This document shows, piece by piece, positions 6,300-10,310 of a stretch of 10,310 bases of DNA (positions within the stretch are counted from its first letter, which is position 1; each line of letters opens with the position of its first letter). The position numbers and the translations under genes were made by a program. Source of the DNA: JAUREX01 sp044356825 (GTDB lineage Bacteria; Pseudomonadota; Alphaproteobacteria; Rhodobacterales; Rhodobacteraceae); contig JBIKVM010000100.1 in assembly GCA_044356825.1 (NCBI GenBank), positions 1-10,310 of the forward strand, given 5' to 3'. The notes beneath the pieces were generated by a model that did no database searches, was not told the origin of the DNA, and saw only the letters and a list, made by a program, of their open reading frames with translations.

Positions 6300-6582
6300 G
6301 GATCCGCCCCCTGATCACGAGCCGAGGGCAACCGTGGATCGGGCCGGCACGCCCATGGCGCGATTCCGGCCGCGACGTCGGCCTCAGGCGAACACACGAC
6401 AAGAAACCCCGCCCACATACCCGCCCGTCGCGAAACTGTCTCCGCGGCTTGCAGGGACGCCTGCCCATACTGACAACCGGCTGTCTGTGCGGCGATAAGC
6501 TCTGCAGATGTCTCTGCCGCCGGAAGGCTACCCGCGCGCGTCGTTGGCATGGATGCCGGCGCTTCCTCTTCCGCGACCTTCG
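6300..6582. other. Intergenic region between dinB and the NmrA-type gene
   Basis: Between the dinB start and the end of the hydrolase/NmrA operon I see no supported gene. An 84-codon minus-strand frame (6296-6550) has no recognisable motif and no ribosome site, and its composition looks like chance in GC-rich DNA. No clear intrinsic terminator for the upstream operon is visible. Confidence 0.5.
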
Positions 6583-7437
6583 CTACATGCCCTCGATGTG
6601 ATTGTCGTGCAGGAAGTCACGAAACCGGATAGCATCGGGTCTAAGCCTGCGGAACTCTTCCGGCCCGAAGGCGAAGTTTACCCGGTTGTGCCAATCCAGT
6701 TGCGCGGCGAATTCGGGGGCCAGTCTGCGGAAAAGCGCGGCGGGCATGCGCCAGCCCTTCGGCTTGCGCCCGGTTACGTCGCGATAGACCTTCTTCATCT
6801 CGTGCACGGTCAGCGCGTCACCCGCGAGATTGATCTTTTTCCCTCCCCACTTGCTCGGGGCGGTCAGTGCCTCGGCGGCCATCCAGGCCAGATCGGTGAC
6901 GGCCAGCATCGGAAACGTCGTGTCGGGCTTCAATGAACCGGCGAGGATCGGGAATATGAGGCCGGGCTTCATCTTGGGGTTGTTGAGGTTGTCCATGAAC
7001 CACACCGTGCCGAGCAGTGTCCACGCCAGGCCGCTTCGGCGAATGTCGCGCTCGAGCAGAGCCTTGGAGACGAAATGTGCGGGCCCGCCGGGTCTCTCCC
7101 CGTCCCCCATGGTGGATTGCACGAGATGTCGCACGCCTGCTGCCTTCGCCGCGGCGACGACCGCACGCCCCTGTTCCAGTTCGCCGATCAACCCGACACC
7201 GGGCGCATAGAAATCCTGCACGGAAAAGACGCCGCTGATCCCTTGGAAGGCTCGTGCAAGCGTCTCGGGTCGCGAGAGGTCGCCTTCGGCAACTTCCGCG
7301 CCCCGATCAGCGAGCGCCCTCGCCTGCGCCGAGGCCGCCCGCCGGGTCAGGATGCGGACGGGTTGTCCACGACGCAGCATCTCTCGTGCCACAGCACCGC
7401 CCTGCAGGCCAGTGGCACCGATGATCAGGTAAGTCAC
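6583..7437 (-). CDS. NmrA-family NAD(P)-binding protein
   Basis: This 284-residue Rossmann-fold protein belongs to the atypical short-chain dehydrogenase group (NmrA/HSCARG). The N-terminus TYLIIGATGLQGGAVAREML carries the glycine-rich GxxGxxG nucleotide motif at residues 7-13. Later blocks fit the family: EVAEGDLSRPETLARAFQGI, AAGVRHLVQSTMGDGE and LAWTLLGTVWFMDN. The family binds NADP(H) and acts as a redox sensor or a reductase; the substrate cannot be read here. The start is GTG at 7437, which overlaps the TGA of the hydrolase gene as GTGA, so the two genes are probably translationally coupled. It lies second in the operon controlled by the divergent TetR protein. The alternative of a non-catalytic regulatory protein is possible. 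Confidence 0.88.
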   Translation of the reverse strand: MTYLIIGATGLQGGAVAREMLRRGQPVRILTRRAASAQARALADRGAEVAEGDLSRPETLARAFQGISGVFSVQDFYAPGVGLIGELEQGRAVVAAAKAAGVRHLVQSTMGDGERPGGPAHFVSKALLERDIRRSGLAWTLLGTVWFMDNLNNPKMKPGLIFPILAGSLKPDTTFPMLAVTDLAWMAAEALTAPSKWGGKKINLAGDALTVHEMKKVYRDVTGRKPKGWRMPAALFRRLAPEFAAQLDWHNRVNFAFGPEEFRRLRPDAIRFRDFLHDNHIEGM

Positions 7438-8279
7438 CCTTGCACCTCCCGCTCGACGAAATCCGTCAAGCAGGCTGCGACCTCGTCGGGGGCATCGATC
7501 GCGGAAATATGCGAACCGGGCACCGGCATGAATACCGCCGCAGGCACCAGGAGCGCAGCCTCGGCCTGCGCCTCGACCGGGTACATCCTGTCCGCCTTCC
7601 CGGCGACCACGATGGTCGGTACCGCGATGTCCGGCAATCGGTCCTTCAGCGGACTGCCACGCAGGATGACGGATCTGATGGCTGCCGCCATGGCCGCGGG
7701 ATCGGCCGTCTTCAGCATCCCATGGAAGGCTTGGGCATAGTCGGGGTTGGCCCTGAGTGCTTCGGCCGTGAAGAAACTTCGGGCCACACCGTTGCGATAG
7801 ATCCCGGACCCGAGCATCCATCGGGCAGCGGCTGCGATGAACCGTGCATTCATGCCAGGACGCCGACCGTCGATCTCCATCGGCGTGTTCATCAAGATCA
7901 GAGCCTTGACGCGGTCGGGCTGCGCAAGCGCCAGATGCGCCGCCACGATACCTCCCCACGAGGTTCCGCCCACGATGGCGCGCTGCAGGCCGACATGATC
8001 CATCACGCATGCCATCGCCGCAGCGCAGGCTTCCATCGTGAAGTCCTGCGCCGGCCCCTCGCTCTGCCCATGCGCAGGGCCATCGATGAGCAGAAACCTG
8101 AACCTCGAACTCATACGCCGGACGATTTCGTCGTAGATCCGATGATCGGTCAGGATCGATGGCCAGAGGACGATCGTCTCGGCGCCCGAGCCACGTTCGA
8201 CAACATGAAGCCGGCCGAGGCCGGTCACGATACGATGGGACAGGGGATGCGTCGTCGCGATGCGGCTTGTGACAGGCAT
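7434..8279 (-). CDS. Alpha/beta-fold hydrolase
   Basis: The 281-residue protein has the complete triad of the superfamily. The nucleophile elbow GGTSWGG gives Ser107, the acid is Asp230 in VVAGKADRMYP, and the base is His257 in PVPGSHIS. A core strand IDGPAHGQSEGP (66-77) is typical of the family. There is no signal peptide, so it is cytoplasmic. It resembles hydrolases acting on esters, lactones or ring-cleavage products; the substrate is not readable. The start at 8279 has AGGAG at 8287-8291, seven bases upstream. It is the first gene of a two-gene operon with the NmrA-type protein and is transcribed from a promoter overlapping the TetR operators. Confidence 0.92.
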   Translation of the reverse strand: MPVTSRIATTHPLSHRIVTGLGRLHVVERGSGAETIVLWPSILTDHRIYDEIVRRMSSRFRFLLIDGPAHGQSEGPAQDFTMEACAAAMACVMDHVGLQRAIVGGTSWGGIVAAHLALAQPDRVKALILMNTPMEIDGRRPGMNARFIAAAARWMLGSGIYRNGVARSFFTAEALRANPDYAQAFHGMLKTADPAAMAAAIRSVILRGSPLKDRLPDIAVPTIVVAGKADRMYPVEAQAEAALLVPAAVFMPVPGSHISAIDAPDEVAACLTDFVEREVQG

Positions 8280-8294
8280 GGCGGAGCTCCTAGT

Positions 8295-8309
8295 GTAATC
8301 ACTGATTAC
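8295..8309. promoter_or_regulatory. TetR-type operator O1
   Basis: GTAATCACTGATTAC is a perfect 15-bp palindrome with one central base. It overlaps the -10 of the hydrolase promoter. Its size and position between divergent genes fit an operator for the adjacent TetR regulator. Confidence 0.8.
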
Positions 8310-8335
8310 TTAGGGCGCCTTGCCGCGAATGTAAA
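8307..8335 (-). promoter_or_regulatory. Promoter of the hydrolase operon
   Basis: On the minus strand TTTACA (8335-8330) and TAAGTA (8312-8307) are separated by 17 bp. The -35 lies inside operator O2 and the -10 touches operator O1, so repressor bound at either site would block RNA polymerase. Confidence 0.55.
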
Positions 8336-8348
8336 CAATGATTACACT
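8320..8348 (+). promoter_or_regulatory. Promoter of the TetR-family gene
   Basis: TTGCCG (8320-8325) and TACACT (8343-8348) are 17 bp apart. Transcription would begin at or next to the ATG at 8355, and no ribosome site precedes that ATG, so the mRNA may be leaderless. The -10 overlaps O2, which implies autorepression. Confidence 0.5.
8331..8345. promoter_or_regulatory. TetR-type operator O2
   Basis: GTAAACAATGATTAC matches O1 except for one arm base and the central base. Its centre lies 36 bp from that of O1. It covers the -10 region of tetR and the -35 of the hydrolase operon. Confidence 0.78.
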
Positions 8349-8354
8349 ACCCCC

Positions 8355-8960
8355 ATGGTCATATCGCGCGACACTCATCACCACGGGAACCTCAAGGAGG
8401 CACTCGTCGCCTACGCGCTGGACGCGGCGGATCGGGGCGGGTTGAGCGCGCTTTCGGTCAGGCAGGCTGCCCGGGATCTTGGCGTCTCTCCCGGTGCGGC
8501 CTACCGCCACTTCCCGGACAAAGACGCGCTGTTGCGAACGGTCGCACAGAGGGGGTTCGATGCTCTCGCGCTGGCATTCGAGGAGGTGCTGCCCTTTGCC
8601 AGTTCGGCCCGGAATGAGGATGACGCCCGCAAGCGCTTTGTCGCCCTCGCGATGGCCTATGTCGACTTCGCGCGCCACCGAAACGCGCTGTGGCGCCTCA
8701 TGTTCGGTCCCTTGGGTCTGACCCCGGGGCGGAACAGCGATCGGCCATCAACCTATGAGTGGTTGGAAAAGGCCTTGGGCGAGCTCGCGAAATTCGGGGT
8801 GATCGTGCCCCCGCGGCGCGAGCACCAGTTCTTTGCGTGGTCGGTGATTCACGGCCTGTCGGACCTGCAGGGTTCACCCGCGATCGGGGATCAGCTTCGT
8901 GGCACCTTGGTCGAACGACAGTGCCAACTCGTGATTTCCGCCCTCGCAGGGAACGGATGA
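8355..8960 (+). CDS. TetR/AcrR-family transcriptional repressor (WHG-domain type)
   Basis: The 201-residue protein starts HHHGNLKEALVAYALD, a common opening of this subfamily. Its helix-turn-helix lies at residues 33-53 (LSVRQAARDLGVSPGAAYRH, followed by FPDKDALL). The C-terminal ligand-binding domain contains YVDFARHRNALWRLMFG, as in the WHG-domain TetR proteins. It should act as a dimer and release DNA when a small molecule binds. It is divergent from the hydrolase/NmrA operon across 75 bp with two matching palindromes, so self-regulation and control of the operon are likely. The start at 8355 is the only plausible ATG before the conserved helix. It has no Shine-Dalgarno sequence and may be translated from a leaderless mRNA. 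The inducer is unknown. Confidence 0.93.
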   Translation: MVISRDTHHHGNLKEALVAYALDAADRGGLSALSVRQAARDLGVSPGAAYRHFPDKDALLRTVAQRGFDALALAFEEVLPFASSARNEDDARKRFVALAMAYVDFARHRNALWRLMFGPLGLTPGRNSDRPSTYEWLEKALGELAKFGVIVPPRREHQFFAWSVIHGLSDLQGSPAIGDQLRGTLVERQCQLVISALAGNG

Positions 8961-9103
8961 CACCAGACGTCACGTCGAACCCCGATCGGAAACTAGGCGC
9001 CGCCAGCTTATCGGCCTTCACACGCCGACACATAGAGGAGCGGTCATGTTCCCCCGCCGCGAGACCAACTTGACCGCTCTGGCGGAGTTGCTCAGCTCGG
9101 TCA
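8961..9103. other. Non-coding DNA downstream of the TetR gene
   Basis: No supported gene is visible. A 9-bp inverted repeat, GAGCGGTCA at 9038-9046 and TGACCGCTC at 9071-9079, has a 24-base loop. It lacks a U-tract, so it is not a typical intrinsic terminator, though it could be the worn end of a mobile element. Confidence 0.35.
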
Positions 9104-9247
9104 CAGTTGCCGGCGTTCGTCGCGCGCCTCTTCCAGTTCGTCGACCAGGGCTGCGGCGGTAGTGAAGCTGACGGACACGCGCTCCGGGCAAACGGCCATC
9201 CCAAGGTGAGGGGCGATGTGGGTCATGCCGGTTCCGTCCGGGCCCAA
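9104..9247 (-). pseudogene. istB: Remnant of IS21-type istB (helper ATPase)
   Basis: IstB is the AAA+ helper ATPase of IS21 transposition. The minus strand preserves only the Walker A block and the next helix: LGPDGTGMTHIAPHLG, then SVSFTTAAALVDELEEARDE and RRQL. These match the family pattern GPSGTGKTHIALGLG and FTTAAALVHELMEARDERR as I recall it. The invariant Walker A lysine is Met, and a stop follows RRQL. Walker B and everything after it are missing, and no istA lies beside it. It is a dead fragment from an element different from the istA remnant at 2257-2924, or at least not adjacent to it. Confidence 0.7.
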
Positions 9248-9776
9248 TCGAGAGAGCCAGCGCGACGAGTCAACCGGGCGAAAATCAACCGAGGTGCTGA
9301 TCGCCGCTGGCACCCTGTTGTCGTAGCAAACCTGACGCGCACGGTTGACGGAGAGGCCGAACCCGTGAAAGAACTCAGCTCCTCTCGCGTTGAGAGCCAC
9401 ACCCAAGACACAAAAACGGCGAAGGCACACATGGCGCTGTCTGAGATAAAAAGGGCCGTGCCTGGTCAACCCGCCACGCTATCGCCAGCAAGGCGCGCCC
9501 AAGGCCTCCTCGATGGGCGCATAATCTCAATGAACGTCCTTCTCGCCGCGTTGCTGGTATCATGGGCACGCTCTGTTCATTGGAAGATCTTCCACCTCGC
9601 GCTCACCCGGCACTGGAGGAAGATAGGATGAACGGGGAGAGGTTGCCGCGGGTCTTGGATGGATGATGTACAGACACAACGTGGACTCTCGGAACTGAGG
9701 GGTCACGCCTGTACTCCGTTCAGTCAGCAACGACGTGAAGCAATTCAGATAAATCCGAACAAATCAGGGGGCCTTG
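9248..9776. other. Degraded intergenic DNA, no supported gene
   Basis: Frames are open on both strands for up to about 170 codons but show no recognisable domain, no good ribosome site and low-complexity GC-driven composition. One plus-strand stretch (near 9606-9631) ends in a basic segment, HWKIFHLALTRHWRKIG, that may be a fossil. GAGGAAGATAGGATG at 9615-9629 looks like a ribosome site and start, but that frame closes after 12 codons. Confidence 0.4.
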
Positions 9777-10265
9777 ATGCGCTTGAACTTCTCGATAATC
9801 TTGTCACATTTTCTTGCAAGCATTCTAATTATTTTGGGGCTTGCTGCAGGTGCGAATGCCGAAAATCCAAGCTCGGCACGGATCACGTCTGTTAGCTCAT
9901 ACGACGGGCGCTACAGGGGGGCGAACTGGTCGGGCGCGTGGATCACCGTCAGTCAAGCAACGGTCAACGGGACAAGGATGTCTCAGTCGACCTTTTCTTT
10001 TGAAGTGAGCGGAGACTACGGGGAACCAGCGAACAGTATTGGACTATCATCTCGGAGTACCATCCGATCTCTTGCCCCAAATGTTTCTAAGCGCGTAAAT
10101 GACGGAGACGAGGGGAACAGGTACTGGATCACCTCCTCGACGATTCCAAATATTCGGAGAATGGTACAGACACTGGATCGCCAAGATCAGGAGGTGGTCT
10201 ATATGGTGTGTGACCTGATGTCCCAAGAGAAGGAACGTCTGAAAAACCTGCGCGTTTTGACGTGA
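9777..10265 (+). CDS. Small secreted or periplasmic protein, unknown function
   Basis: The 162-residue protein has a clear signal peptide: MRLNF, then a hydrophobic core (ILSHFLASILIILGLAAG) and an ANA cleavage site before Glu29. The mature part has a beta-rich, Ser/Thr/Gly-rich stretch (RYRGANWSGAWITVSQATVN, STFSFEVSGDYGEP) and a charged helical end (QTLDRQDQEVVYMVCDLMSQ, then EKERLKNLRV). It contains a single cysteine and no lipobox. I do not recognise the family. The start ATG at 9777 has AGGGGG at 9765-9770. A TTG directly in front would add one residue. Base composition and codon use are visibly lower in GC than in dinB or the hydrolase gene, which suggests recent acquisition. It stands alone at the window edge. 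Confidence 0.7.
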   Translation: MRLNFSIILSHFLASILIILGLAAGANAENPSSARITSVSSYDGRYRGANWSGAWITVSQATVNGTRMSQSTFSFEVSGDYGEPANSIGLSSRSTIRSLAPNVSKRVNDGDEGNRYWITSSTIPNIRRMVQTLDRQDQEVVYMVCDLMSQEKERLKNLRVLT

Positions 10266-10310
10266 TCTGATAGGATTTCCGGGACGTGACGAGGAGCCCT
10301 GCCGATGCCG

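Noticed and set aside
6296..6550. 84-codon minus-strand frame between dinB and the NmrA-type gene
   Set aside because: There is no ribosome site and no motif, and the composition is typical of chance frames.
5258..6601. 447-codon plus-strand open frame across dinB
   Set aside because: It is antisense to a fully conserved dinB and has no domain of its own. Long antisense frames are common in GC-rich genes.
7440..8354. Upstream extension of the TetR frame into the hydrolase gene
   Set aside because: The frame is open by chance opposite the hydrolase. The TetR family starts near 8355, after the operators and promoter.
2236..9046. GGAGCGGTCA occurs at 2236-2245 and 9037-9046, suggesting a shared IS end
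   Set aside because: A 10-base match is expected by chance in 10 kb of GC-rich DNA, and the flanks do not match.
1..10310. CRISPR array, rRNA, prophage or defence system
   Set aside because: No regularly spaced repeats, rRNA segments, phage structural genes or known defence domains were seen. The three palindromic repeats are irregularly spaced and lie inside genes.

Overview
The base composition (high GC) and the protein types (an alphaproteobacterial DinB, and IS5, IS110, IS21 and IS3 transposases of the kinds common in Rhodobacterales and Rhizobiales) suggest an alphaproteobacterium, probably Rhodobacterales-like. This is inference from recollected families, not from a search. The left half is an accessory zone built almost entirely of insertion sequences, most of them decayed. 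The right half is a more ordinary gene block.

Layout. 1-834: an IS5-family element on the minus strand, cut by the window edge and broken by two frameshifts. 835-2256: an IS110-family (IS1111-like) element with a complete transposase on the minus strand and about 280 bp of 3' non-coding DNA that may encode its guide RNA. 2257-2990: the 5' part of an IS21-type istA, truncated where the IS110 element begins. 3089-3433: a small four-helix membrane protein gene stranded between elements. 3640-3749: a short open tail of unknown origin. 3750-5012: a complete IS3-family element with 15-bp terminal inverted repeats, whose orfB carries three disabling lesions. 5093-6223: dinB (DNA polymerase IV), intact. 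6583-8279: a two-gene operon of an alpha/beta hydrolase and an NmrA-type NAD(P)-binding protein, overlapping by 4 nt. It faces a divergent TetR-family repressor gene (8355-8960). The 75-bp gap between them holds two palindromic operators over both promoters. 8961-9776: decayed DNA with an IS21 istB remnant. 9777-10265: a small secreted protein of unknown function with lower GC.

How the genes relate. The TetR protein very likely represses itself and the hydrolase/NmrA operon through the twin operators, giving a small ligand-inducible catabolic or detoxification module. DinB is a stand-alone translesion polymerase. The IS elements form a nested pile-up.

Most unusual observation. A 29-bp palindromic repeat occurs three times within 2.3 kb, and each copy lies inside a different transposase gene: IS5, IS110 and IS21 istA. 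In the first two it adds 12-13 codons in frame without a stop, giving the related peptides IVLGPMSDN and IVLEPMAPN. In istA it lies in the opposite orientation and the frame is broken. This resembles protein-invading palindromic elements such as the Rickettsia palindromic elements, but I do not recognise this repeat.
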